From Tillus elongatus (lineage: Eukaryota; Arthropoda; Insecta; Coleoptera; Cleridae), in NCBI GenBank assembly GCA_964006375.1, contig OZ023270.1, positions 77,806,891-77,870,890 on the forward strand: 64,000 nucleotides of DNA, read 5' to 3'. The notes beneath the pieces are model-generated. The model was not told the DNA's origin. It was given only the letters and a program-made list of their open reading frames with translations, and made no database searches. Every line of letters begins with the position of its first letter. Positions within the stretch are counted from its first letter, which is position 1. The position numbers and the translations under genes are program-made. Below, one piece after another: positions 1 to 10,692 of the stretch.

Positions 1-2
1 GG

Positions 3-330
3 GGTTTCTTAGAGTTACAGCGTCTCGATATACGTACTAATTTAACATGTGAAGTAACGGATAGTGTACTACGGGGAACAGTTTTTCGACCTACACTAGA
101 TTATCTAAGTCAACAGCATACTTCAGTACATAGCGCATCATCTAAAAACAACATTATTTCAGCCAACACAATGGTAACATCCTGGCTGATGATACAAACT
201 TTCTGATAGGTGAAGTTTTTGTTAAGAACATTATAATTGGTACTGAGGATACTTCAAAAGGCTCAATAACTGGGTCGATAAAAATAACTTATAATCGAAG
301 GCTAAAATAGCATGCGTGCTTTTCAAGTCT
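3..330 (+). pseudogene. LINE reverse transcriptase fragment, cut by window edge
   Basis: An open frame with no start runs from base 3 to 206. It resembles the reverse transcriptase stretch leading to the VPQG box; the box itself is degraded (VLRGTVFRPTL in place of a VPQG-type motif). After a frame change near 175 the DNA encodes ILADDTNFL at about 174-200, which fits the ADD catalytic box of non-LTR retrotransposons. Similarity fades after about 330. The frame change and lost VPQG residues mark a dead copy. The clade is not determined. Confidence 0.5.
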
Positions 331-1046
331 ACAGAATCAAAACAGTCTAGAAGGAGAAAGTGTGTTATGGCAACTAATTTTAATAGAAATAATCGACGTA
401 TTTTTTTTACAAATATACAGGGTGGCTCATTAGTACGTCAAAGCCCCATAACTGGCTTATAAAACTGATTTGGAGGAATTTTTTTTATATAAATTTATGT
501 GATACCCAAATGGGCACATTCCGAAAATGTTTCCAAATATACAGGTGATGCGCTACAACAGAGCACGTGTCGCATCATTTTTCTTAAATGGAATACCCTA
601 TATATTTTTACATGTTTTGATCCATCATCAGTTAGCGCATCCAAACAATAACTCAAAAAATACTAAACTGTTTTCAATCAAACTTGGCAAAAATCTTGTT
701 TGGGCGAAAACCGAGGTCGAGTTCGTTGATTAGCCTTTACGCTCAAGTTTTTCCGGTGGAAAAACAGGGAAACCTTTTTGAAAACGCTATATTTTTGTAA
801 GTCTCAGAGTAACTGGAATGAGACTTTACATGTGGCTAGAAATAGTAAAAAAAAAGCTATGTTGTGAATTTAAAGTAATTTGGTACACAATATTCAGAGT
901 TTTTTTTCAAATTAAAAATAAAATCCCAAAGACATGCATTGAAACGACTTAGTGGTTAAAGTCCAATGCCTGACAGACAGAGTAGTTAAACTGCCACACG
1001 TAGATTGATTCATACAACAAGTATAAACCATACATCAACGGTAAGC
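331..1046. other. No gene recognised; orphan TIR-like motif
   Basis: A+T-rich sequence without a convincing reading frame. ACAGGGTGGCTCATTAG at about 418 resembles the TACAGGGTG ends of the MLE-type elements elsewhere in the window, but I find no partner in inverted orientation nearby. The small reading frame at 527-733 has no recognisable family features. The stretch at 640-760 resembles the 'aacgaact...ccaaatttcatcaaaatcgg' module of family H only weakly. Confidence 0.3.
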
Positions 1047-1496
1047 AAACGAACTATATACCAGGCATAAAACATACTACCCGAACCAAGAATCGTGAAA
1101 TCTTGGCCGCAATTATGGAACATGACAGACTACATGCAATTAAAAATTTACAAAGTGATTGTTATTTAACTGGGGGATTCAAACAATTATTAAATGCACT
1201 ATATTTGTAGCTATATTAACGGCCCCAAATACAGTTTTAGCGCAGCATAGATATATTATGCTGTCGCATTAAATGGCAGAAATGTAAACAGAAGCAAGCC
1301 AAGTCTCTATAAAAACAATTCCGAAATAGTTTCTTTTATCTTTAAACTTAAACATAAGACCGAAACAGTCGTGGGATGTGTTTCAATGGTAATTCTAATA
1401 ATTCTGTAATTAATTGTTACGTATACTTTGAATATAATATCGCGGGCGTGAAGCCGATTTAAAGTATCACGCAAATAAAACGTTAGTTGACGTGTT

Positions 1497-1568
1497 CCTA
1501 GATGGTGCAGGGGGCATCGCGCTTCCCTTCTAAGCAGAAGGTTACGCGTTCGAATCCTGCTCAATAAA
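1497..1568 (+). pseudogene. tRNA-Arg(CCT)-like segment
   Basis: Contains an A-box-like TGGTGCAGGGG and a B-box-like GTTCGAATCC with the spacing of a tRNA gene. The acceptor stem does not pair. In the second copy (9618-9690) the anticodon loop reads CTCCTAA, i.e. CCT. In this copy the loop is altered (CCTTCTAA). It is therefore a tRNA-derived pseudogene or SINE-type promoter, not a functional tRNA gene. Confidence 0.55.
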
Positions 1569-1984
1569 TGCATGTTTTCTTATGTTTTATTTTGAAAAAC
1601 AATAGGGCACCGATCGTATACATTTTGAACAAGATTTCATTTTTGTTTAAAACGCCTAAATAGGTTTGCTACCTTTGGGTCTGAAATTATAATGTTGTTA
1701 TTGTTGTTATTGAAAAAACCGGTTTGGTTAGGTTGACTAAAACGAAATCATTCTGGCGATTAATAAGGAAAAATAACTGCTAGGTTTATAATTTGGCAGA
1801 TACTATACTTTTCTAAATATGAATTAAGTTTCCTTCTGGAAATCTTCTGTATAACTTTAATGAAATTTGTAATACAAGTTTCTTTTAAAGGGACTTGCCC
1901 TATCTACAGATATAGTAAAATTTAGTTCTTTAGCTTCATAGAAAATTGAGTTTTGGGCTTTTTTCTCAAAAGGAGTTAGAACGC

Positions 1985-2195
1985 AAGAATATTTTTTTTG
2001 ATAATAGAGAGATATCGATGATAACACCTTCGAAAGAATTCTTCAAATGTTGCGCGTACTAGGACCTCTAAAATCGATCTTCAAGGCCTGTGTAAGTATA
2101 AAGTATTAACTTTAATAATATGCCGTATAATAATAGTGTAAAATTCTTGGGAAAATTCGCTACTATAACGCACTTGCTGCGTCCCAAATTTTTTT
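1985..2195 (-). repeat. Family H short unit, reversed, no TA array
   Basis: The end B region is degraded (GATAATAGAGAGATATCGAT then GCGCGTACTAGGACC). It is followed by the end A hairpin ACGCACTTGCTGCGT. The (TA)n core is missing. The unit forms the right end of the 1.1-kb repeat. Confidence 0.6.
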
Positions 2196-2722
2196 AATTT
2201 TCGATGCGGCGTTGCAAAGTTATTGAAGAAAATGTGAAAATTTTGGCCAAAAGAAAGTCAAACAAATTCATTAGTTGTATGAGTACCATGATGAATGAAG
2301 ATGAAAAATTTTGTCATTACGTGGCCGGCAGTTGTAGTTGGTGGATACATTGGCTAAATATTTTGCATATACAGGGTGTTCAGTACACAATTTTCAAATT
2401 GAGGAAATTCAGATAGCATTTTTCTGTTATTTCAAATGGAACTACCCGTATTTAATCCGATAACTGAATTCACATCTTCATTTCCCATAAATTTCATTGG
2501 TAATGTTATATGCTTAAAATCAATAGTGTCACAATTATTCTTCCTTTTTCGGTTCACACAGGTGAATTTTTATAATTAATTACAGTTAGTTTTAGTAATA
2601 ATAATAATAATTATTATTATCATATATATCATTTGAAACAACAAACCAAGAAACTACACAACAATAACAGAGCAATAAAACCAACGAAATAGAAGATAGA
2701 ATGATAAGATTAGAATACCAAA
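2196..2722. other. No gene recognised; TACAGGGTG motif
   Basis: ATACAGGGTGTTCAGTAC at about 2370 followed by AAATGGAACTACCCGTAT at about 2434 looks like part of a Tc1/mariner-type terminal repeat. A short (TAA)n/(TTA)n imperfect palindrome lies at 2598-2620. The reading frame at 2204-2416 spans the TIR-like motif and is probably fortuitous. Confidence 0.3.
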
Positions 2723-3395
2723 AGTCTGGACGCAGCGAGTGCGTTATGGAAGTGAATTTTTATAAAAATGCTTTGAATAGCAAATATGTCTTTTTAATGC
2801 AAGCAGTCATCAATTTGGTTACCGGTATAACCTATATAGTAGAAACAATGTGCCATATTTTATCAAAATAACTTATTGTTTGAAAATGTACAAAAAATTT
2901 CCGACAATAAACTTTAAATGTTGGTTTCCTAGCCAACAAACCTTAGGTTAATAGCAAATTGAGTTATTGAAATTTGAAGCATTTAATAAAAATTTGCTAC
3001 CAAAAGACACTTACTGCGTTTCGATTTTTTTTTCTTACAAACATATTTCGATAAAAAATGCAATAAAATAAGGTGTTCGGAGAAAATTGTAAGGATCACC
3101 AACGACTTATGAGCCAGCCTGTGATTCTCAAAATAATTTTATAAGATGCAGTTTAAGACACCCTATAATTAACTTATACAATATTTTCTCGTCTCTTGTA
3201 TAATAATAATTATATTGAGCTTTACCGTAGAAATGCGTCACCTTGTATATATGTAAACAGATAAAAACTGAACGTAAACCCGGATATGGATTCCAGGGGG
3301 CCTAGTTTGCGCTCATTTGAAGAAATCTTTTTGAAATTCTAAAGTCGCGGTCTCCTCATTGACCAATTTTTTGTATGAAAATTAGCTAAAAATTA
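2723..3395 (+). repeat. Family H, long type, without TA array
   Basis: End A is TCTGGACGCAGCGAGTGCG at 2725. A reversed, degraded end A lies near 3000-3030. The middle module follows (ACGACTTATG..., CACCCTATAATTAA...), then GATATGGATTCCAGGGGGCC, CGCTCATTTGAAG and an end B palindrome (about 3355-3392). The site normally holding (TA)n has only TGTATATATG (3244-3253). Confidence 0.75.
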
Positions 3396-3775
3396 TGGAC
3401 CATTAAACCTTAAACCTAACTAAAACTACCGCCAAAGCATCAGAGAGAAAATAACTAACCTGTTATATATCAGCCCTTATTGTAAAACTTAGATCCTTTA
3501 TATGTGTTGACAAAACATAATAAACATTGTTTAGCCCACCCACTAACATTAATAAACTCGTAAAGGAATAATTTGCACTTGTCTATTAAAATTCCCAATT
3601 AACACAAATAATTTGTGATAAACAATCTAATACCATACGATAAACGTTAGTTACAGCGTGTAACAGACCTGCGCAATAATATAAAATGATCCGTTGCCAG
3701 GCAACGACTCAGACATACTAGATCTCATATACCAAGCCAGGTTTGCCATTGTCAATGAAACGCGGTGATATGAAA
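3396..3775. other. No gene recognised
   Basis: The first 60 bases (ATGGACCATTAAACC...GCATCAGAGAG) match an internal module of long family H copies at 19640 and 50650, so this copy may continue and be truncated near 3450. The rest is unassigned A+T-rich DNA. Confidence 0.4.
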
Positions 3776-4084
3776 AATAAATGCTTCAAATTTTAATAGC
3801 TCAATTTTCTGTAAACCTAGAAAGCTGAATTTTGGTACATAGTTAGGACTTTCCAAAAGCAGCATGCACATCAAATCTCATTGAAATAGCTTTGTAATTT
3901 TCGGAGGAAAAATTTTTGTTTGAAAGAAAACTCAAATTTTTTCCAGTAAACCTTGTCTGATTTCCCTGGCTAACGAACTCATCCAAGCTATTAATATTAG
4001 AAAGGCACCTGCCGAGTTTCATCAAAATCGGTTAATACTTTTTTGAGTTATCGGTTGGGGACACACACACATACACACACACAC

Positions 4085-4166
<82 letters not shown>

Positions 4167-4258
4167 TCGCGCTCATTTGAAAATTTTTTTTGCAAAGTCT
4201 CACCATCGATACCTCTCTATTAGTTATTTTTTTTTAAATAAAAATTCACTAAAAACCC
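3776..4258 (+). repeat. Family H copy with (CA)n and (TA)n
   Basis: Begins inside the family (AAATGCTTCAAATTTTAATAG); end A is missing. The conserved CTGGCTAACGAACTCATCC module and TTTTTTGAGTTATCGGT precede (CA)n at 4061-4087 and (TA)n at 4088-4160. The end B part follows, with CGCTCATTTGAAA, ACCATCGATACCTCTCTATT and ATTCACTAAAA. Confidence 0.8.
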
Positions 4259-4318
4259 CAATTCTATAAATAATAGAGATAACTGTAGTGAGTAAATATA
4301 AATATTTTATACCTTGTG

Positions 4319-4551
4319 TAAGTTGCAATCTAAGCGCCTCCGTGGCCGTATGGGAAAATCGATTCAGACTTTCTAATTCGGACTCGGGGGACAACGGTTC
4401 GAGCCTCACCGGCAGCGGATGATTTTTCAAATCACTGCTGTCGTCGAGATCGTGCTTAAGGTGGAGGGTAGGTTAGTTTAGATGAGCAAAAAGGGTCAGC
4501 ATTGGCCTAATTGTCAGTAAGCATCTTACCTTTACCTTTAAGTTGCAATCT
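4319..4551 (+). mobile_element. tRNA-derived SINE (family SA) with 13-bp target duplication
   Basis: The SINE body is 4332-4538 (about 207 bp), flanked by perfect 13-bp direct repeats TAAGTTGCAATCT at 4319-4331 and 4539-4551. The 5' part is a tRNA-like RNA polymerase III promoter: A box TGGCCGTATGGG at about 4342 and B box GGTTCGAGCC at about 4393, with a long variable region. The tail consists of CTTTAC/TTTACC repeats in place of poly(A). It encodes no protein and would depend on a LINE partner. The intact target duplication suggests a fairly recent insertion. Confidence 0.85.
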
Positions 4552-5302
4552 TGATTTTAATTACCCTTCTTATTTGTATCGCTCAAGATGGTAAAGTTAG
4601 GAGATACTTTTGTCTTCATATACTCGCAAGCTTCTTAATTTCAACCTATCACCTGTAAACTGGATTTTTTATTTAAATAGCGTAAAGCCCAAGTAAACGC
4701 AGATTAAGATATTTTGCTTGAAGGTTACCATAAACAAAATCGTCGTCGACAGCTTAAAGTCTTAGTAAATAAAAACATGTTTTAGGAACACAACCCTTGC
4801 TGTCTTGATAATTTCCCAATGTATGCTTCATGTTTTCAACTAAACGATCAAACATCAAAACCCACTTAATAATAAAATTTTCTGGTTCTAAACAACGTCA
4901 GAGTTGGAGCGGAAAATCGAACGTAGGTAGAAATGCTTGTTTATTACCCAACCTTATATCTCCATACACCTCCAAAGATCGTATTGTCTTACTTTTGAGG
5001 CCCGCATCGCCTCCAGACTACATTGGGATTTCTAGGAGAACGCATACGAAGTAAAAGAGGATAAACGGGCGAGACCCGCAAAAGCCATGTCAGGAATTTA
5101 AAACAACGTCCCGATGCCCCAGTTCTAATTAGGGTAGATCATGTTAGTTTTCCCTCTATCTCTCTGGTAGCTGCACCACTGCGGGGCTACACTATGGATT
5201 AATTTACTATAAAATAAAGGAGACCTAACAGTTGAATAGAAATTTGGAACGCTAAAATGTTGTTCATTTACTCTTAACTAGTTGTGGACCAGTTTGTCTA
5301 TT
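4552..5302. other. No gene recognised
   Basis: A+T-rich unique-looking sequence. The 74-codon frame at 4830-5054 shows no recognisable domain. The stretch near 5120-5200 (GGTAGATCATG...GCGGGGCTACAC) is more G+C-rich but I cannot assign it. Confidence 0.3.
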
Positions 5303-5405
5303 TTAGCGAATTTTCATAAAGAAAATCCCGCAAATAGGGAGGTAACGACGTTGCAATTTGTGAATTGGGCCTCTAGAATCCATATCCGAGGTTAGTTTTA
5401 GACGA
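5303..5405 (-). repeat. Family H end B half, split by an MLE
   Basis: TTTTAGCGAATTTTCATAAAG, AGGGAGGTAACGACG and CTAGAATCCATATCCGAGG match a reversed end B. The sequence should continue into TTTTTATATGTTTA; that motif appears as TTTGTATATGTTCAG only after the MLE (7724-7738). The MLE therefore inserted into this unit. Confidence 0.65.
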
Positions 5406-5407
5406 TA

Positions 5408-5943
5408 CAGGGTGATTCATAAGTGGTGACCAAAAATGAAACCCCTTGTTCTTTGAACAATTTTAGAGAGGGTATGTCCTATAAATTTTTTTCCTATAAT
5501 GCTTTATTAAAAAGATACAGGGTGTTGAAGTTGAATTTCAAAAAATAAAATTTCCCAATTTTTTAAAAAGTAGTACATATATTTTGCTGAAACTTCGCAT
5601 GTGTAGGCTGTTATGGAAGGCGCGTATTCTACCATAACAATTGAATCGGCTAATCCAGCAGTGGCGCGCGTACCCACATGTCATTGGTTATCCCTAAAGA
5701 AAAAAAAAACGGGTAAGCCAATGATATATTTTTTATTTTTTGAATCTTACTTTTATTCGTGAACAAAATGACTTTCTTGATAATTTTCTGTACGACGCTT
5801 TTTTTTACGAGTAAGCAATGAATCAGGTAAGTGTTTTAGAGCACAGTTTATGATTTTTAACCAGTCGTTGTTTGGTAGAAAATCGCAATGATACACTTTT
5901 ATGCCTCCATTGGCCTGAATACACGCACGACATCTTTATAATA
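5408..5943. repeat. MLE-1 left terminal inverted repeat
   Basis: Inverted match to 7145-7719. Outer landmarks are ACAGGGTGATTCATAAG and TGGCGCGCGTACCCACATG; the inner landmark is CCTCCATTGGCCTGAATAC. Confidence 0.9.
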
Positions 5944-6135
5944 TGGAAAATTTAATGTCTTGATAATTTTTTGTACGACGTTTATCTTTGTTGTATTTTA
6001 GTAAGTAGTAGTCTGGTTTGCCAAAGTTGTCATTAAGTGTCACTTGACGTTTAGGTTAACAAGTTATTATTTTGAATAGGTGTAAGTGGTAAACTTTATA
6101 AAATTGCAAAATTGTCTACTCTTTCACTTCTTATA

Positions 6136-7126
6136 ATGTAGTACAGCTCAGAAGAGTATGCAGATATAACTTTTATCTACGGATATGCTGATGGAAATGC
6201 TCTAGCTGCTTGTCTGGAATATCAACGTAGGTTTCCCACTCGCCGTCAACCTACACCAAGGGTTTTTTCTCGATCGTTTTCAAGACTTCGGCAGTGCGGT
6301 ATTGGACAACGTCCTGACGCTAGAGCTAATGGTAGAAGACAACATCAACTTGAAGACGAAGAGAGAGAGAGTGGTGGATCCAGTGATGGATCAACCTTCT
6401 ACAAGTACTCGGAGGATTGCCACGCAGTTACAATATTCTCAAAGCTTTGTTTGGAGAACTTTACATCGAGAAGCCTTACATCCATATCATCGACAGAATG
6501 TTCATTGCCTTCTACCTGGAGATAATGTGCATCGACGAGTCTTTTGTGAATGGATGTTGGAAATGAACAATCAAAATATCTTATTCCCTAATCTAATCTT
6601 CTGGTCTGAGGAATTAACATTTACAAGAAATGGTATATATAATTCTCATAATGCGCATGTCTGGTCATTGGAAAATCCACATGCAACAAGGACTCGCACA
6701 TTTCAACAGAGATTTTCCATTAATTTATGGTGTGGTATTTTTAACGGCTCACTGTTCATGGATGTCCTGCCACAACGTTTAAATGGATCTTCGTACTTAG
6801 CGCTTCTAGAAAACCGTGTAGAAAACATTCTAGATTACATTCCACTAGCAACAAGAGGTATAATGTGGTACCAGCATGACGGTGCACCAGCGCATCATCG
6901 TCGAAACGTTGTTACATGGCTACATGAATATTATAATGAAAGATGGATTGGCAGAACTGGACCAATACATTGGCCTGCAAGATCACCGGACTTAAACCCA
7001 CTTGACTTCTATCTTTGGGGTGATTTTAAGCGACTGGTATACAGTGAACAAATAAATACACCAGAGCAGCTACAACAACTGATAAGAAATGCATTTCGTA
7101 ATATTCAAGCAACAATGAATCATTAA
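6136..7126 (+). pseudogene. MLE-1 mariner-like transposase, inactivated
   Basis: Cut-and-paste transposase of the Tc1/mariner superfamily. From ATG 6136 the second codon is a stop (TAG 6139); the frame then runs through a helix-turn-helix region ([18 protein letters not shown]). The frame changes within a GA tract at 6361-6371, and the main open part continues from there to TAA/7126 (274 codons counted from ATG 6302). In that numbering a second helix-turn-helix is at about 33-57. The first catalytic Asp is replaced by Glu (WSEELTF, E103). The second Asp is D193 in QHDGAPAH and the third is D230 in RSPDLNPLD, 36 residues apart. The stop, frameshift and D-to-E change each predict an inactive enzyme. 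Confidence 0.9.
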
Positions 7127-7144
7127 GACATAAAATTTTCCGTA

Positions 7145-7719
7145 TTAAAAAGATGTCGTGCGTGTATTCAGGCCAATGGAGGCATTTTTGAACATTTATT
7201 GTAAGACATAAATTACTATAAGCCTGATAAAAGTGTATCATTGCAGTTTTCTACCAAACAACGACTGGTTAAAAATCATGAACTGTGCTCTAAAACACTT
7301 ACCTGATTCATTGCTTACTCGTAAAATAAGCGTCGTACAGAAAATTATCAAGAGAGTCATTTTGTTCACGAATGAAAGTAAGATTCAAAAAGTGAAAAAA
7401 AATATCATTGGCTTACCCGTTTTTTTCTTGAGGGATAACCAATGACATGTGGGTACGCGCGCCACTGCTGGATTAGCCGATTCAATTGTTATGGTAGAAT
7501 ACGAGCCTTACATAGCAGCCAACACATGCGAAGTTTCAGCAAAATATATGTGCTACTTTTTAAAAAAATTGGGAAATTTTATTTTTTGAAATTCAACTTC
7601 AACACCCTGTATCTTTTTAATAAAGCATTGTAGGAAAAAATTTTATAGGACATACCCTCTCTAAAATTGTTCAAAGAACATGGGGTTTCATTTTTGGTCA
7701 CTACTTATGAATCATCCTG
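7145..7719. repeat. MLE-1 right terminal inverted repeat
   Basis: Inverted partner of 5408-5943. It starts 19 bases after the transposase stop codon. Confidence 0.9.
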
Positions 7720-7934
7720 TATATTTGTATATGTTCAGGAACAACACATTGCCTAAAAGGCCACTCCAAAAACGTCTATAAAAGCATGAATTATGTATAT
7801 AAATGACCCAGAAATATTTAATAATCGATGTCACTATAATAAGACAAGGTCGATGACAATGCGGCTTCAAAGTTGTGTTGGTATGAGTGTATTGAATATG
7901 CAAGTTTTCATGAACATTTGTAGTTGTTTCTATT

Positions 7935-8405
<471 letters not shown>

Positions 8406-8487
8406 TCTGCAGGTGTCAAGATCAGATTTATTTATTGATATATTCTAATGTTTAGCAACTAAGCAATAGTCAAGTACAATTGGATTT

Positions 8488-9225
<738 letters not shown>

Positions 9226-10318
9226 CTAAATATATACCAGGCAGAAAACATACTACACGAACCAACAGTCGGGAAATCTCGGCCGCAATTATGGAAAATG
9301 AATTATTAAAAGACTATATTTGTAGCTTTATAAATCGCCCCAAATACAGTTTTAGCGCAGCATAGATATATTATGCTGTCGGATAATATAGCAGAAATGT
9401 AAACAAATTGAAGTCAGGTCTAAAATGATTCTAAAATGGCTTATTTTATCTTTAAAGTTAAGCATCAGACGTCATATAAGACCGAAATAGTCGTGGGATG
9501 TGTTTCAATGGTAATTCTACTAATTCTGTAATTAATTGTAACGTATACTTTGAGTATAATATCCCGGGCATCAAGCCGATCTAAAGTATCACGCAAATAA
9601 AACGTTAGTTGACGTATGCCTAGATGGTGCAGGGGGCATCGCGCTTGCCTCCTAAGCAGAAAGTTACGCGTTCGAATCCAGCTCGATGAATGTATGTTTT
9701 TTTTTAATGTTTTATTTTTACATTTCGGGAAACAATAGTGCACAGATTTCATACGTTTTGAACAAGATCTCATTTTTGTTTAAAACGTTATTTAGGCGTT
9801 TGTCACCTTTGAGTCTGAAATTATAATTTTGTTATTGTTGATACTGAAAAAGCCGGTTTGATTAGGTTGACTAAAACGCAATAATACGGGCAATTAATAA
9901 GAAAAAATAACTGCTACGTTTATAATTTGGCAGATACTTTACTTTTCTAAATACAAATTAGCTTTCCTTCTGGAAATCTTCTGCATAACTTTAATGAAAT
10001 TTGTAATACAAGTTTCTTTTAAAGAGACTTACAGTATCTACAGCTATAGCAAAATTTACTTCTTTAGCTTCATAGAAAATTAAGTTTTGGGCATGTTTCT
10101 CAAACGGAGTTAGAACGCAAGTTTTTTTTGAAAATAGAGAGATATAGATGGTTACTCTTCGAAAGAATTCTTCAAATGTGCGCGTACTAGGACCTCTAAA
10201 ATCGATCTTCAAGGTCTGTGTAAGTTTAAAGTATTAACTTTACTAATATGCCGTATAATAATAGTGTACATTTCTTATGAAAATTCGCTACTCTAACGCA
10301 CTTGCTGCATTCCGAAAT
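9226..10318 (+). repeat. 1.1-kb dispersed repeat, copy 2
   Basis: Direct repeat of 1047-2195. It has the same tRNA-like segment and ends in the same reversed family H unit (about 10120-10318, with AACGCACTTGCTGCATTCC at 10295). Confidence 0.7.
9618..9690 (+). pseudogene. tRNA-Arg(CCT)-like segment, second copy
   Basis: CGCTTGCCTCCTAAGCAG forms an anticodon arm with loop CTCCTAA (anticodon CCT). B box is GTTCGAATCC. The acceptor strands (GCCTAGA and CTCGATG) do not pair, so it is not a mature tRNA gene. It may have served as an RNA polymerase III promoter. Confidence 0.55.
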
Positions 10319-10692
10319 TTTATTTATTTATATGTGTCATTAGTTCTGACTTTTAGACAGATTGTATATAGCCCGTTGTTGTTTAGTTTGTTGTGTGTGT
10401 GAAAGGAATTGGAATAAGTCCATTGGCCACAAAACTCTGCAGTGAAGTTAGGTTTGTTATTAGCATCCATTGATATAATGATTATTCGCAAGCATATCGT
10501 TGAGCTATCCAATACGCTGTGCTTACAATCTTACACATACTCAAGTTTGAACCAATCCTATGGTAAATAAGTGTCACCAAAAGTCCCGTTTTTACCTAAA
10601 TTGTCTTCCAAAGCCAGCTGTGCTTCTAGCAATGCAATCTTTATTAACATTACTTTATTTTATCGGAGTTTCCAAGCTACCTTCAAGTACAA
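10319..10692. other. No gene recognised
   Basis: Unassigned DNA between the 1.1-kb repeat and the satellite array. Short frames on both strands carry no recognisable features. Confidence 0.3.

Larger units (their letters stand above)
1047..2195 (+). repeat. 1.1-kb dispersed repeat, copy 1
   Basis: This segment is repeated in the same orientation at 9226-10318, with many substitutions and small indels. Shared landmarks in order: ATATACCAGGCA, CGGCCGCAATTATGGAA, a tRNA-like segment, and a reversed family H unit ending in the end A hairpin (ACGCACTTGCTGCGTCCC at about 2169-2186). The repeat seems to combine a family H unit with about 0.9 kb of other sequence, so it may be a longer member of that family. 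No protein is encoded in either copy. Confidence 0.7.
5408..7719 (+). mobile_element. Mariner-like element MLE-1, long TIRs, TA target duplication
   Basis: A structurally complete DNA transposon of about 2.3 kb. The ends are CAGGGTGATTCATAAG and its inverted counterpart, flanked by TA at 5406-5407 and 7720-7721. The terminal inverted repeats are very long, about 535 bp (left) and 575 bp (right); the right one has about 40 extra bases internally near 7180-7220. One transposase gene lies between them on the plus strand, and its coding sequence is broken. The element inserted into a family H unit. Confidence 0.9.

Noticed and set aside
527..733. 68-codon frame as a small gene
   Set aside because: No recognisable domain; overlaps sequence resembling family H modules and a TIR-like motif.
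7026..7241. Minus-strand frame at 7026-7241
   Set aside because: Antisense to the MLE-1 transposase and its right terminal repeat.
9618..9690. Functional tRNA-Arg gene
   Set aside because: The anticodon arm and B box are present but the acceptor stem does not pair, and the segment is part of a dispersed repeat.
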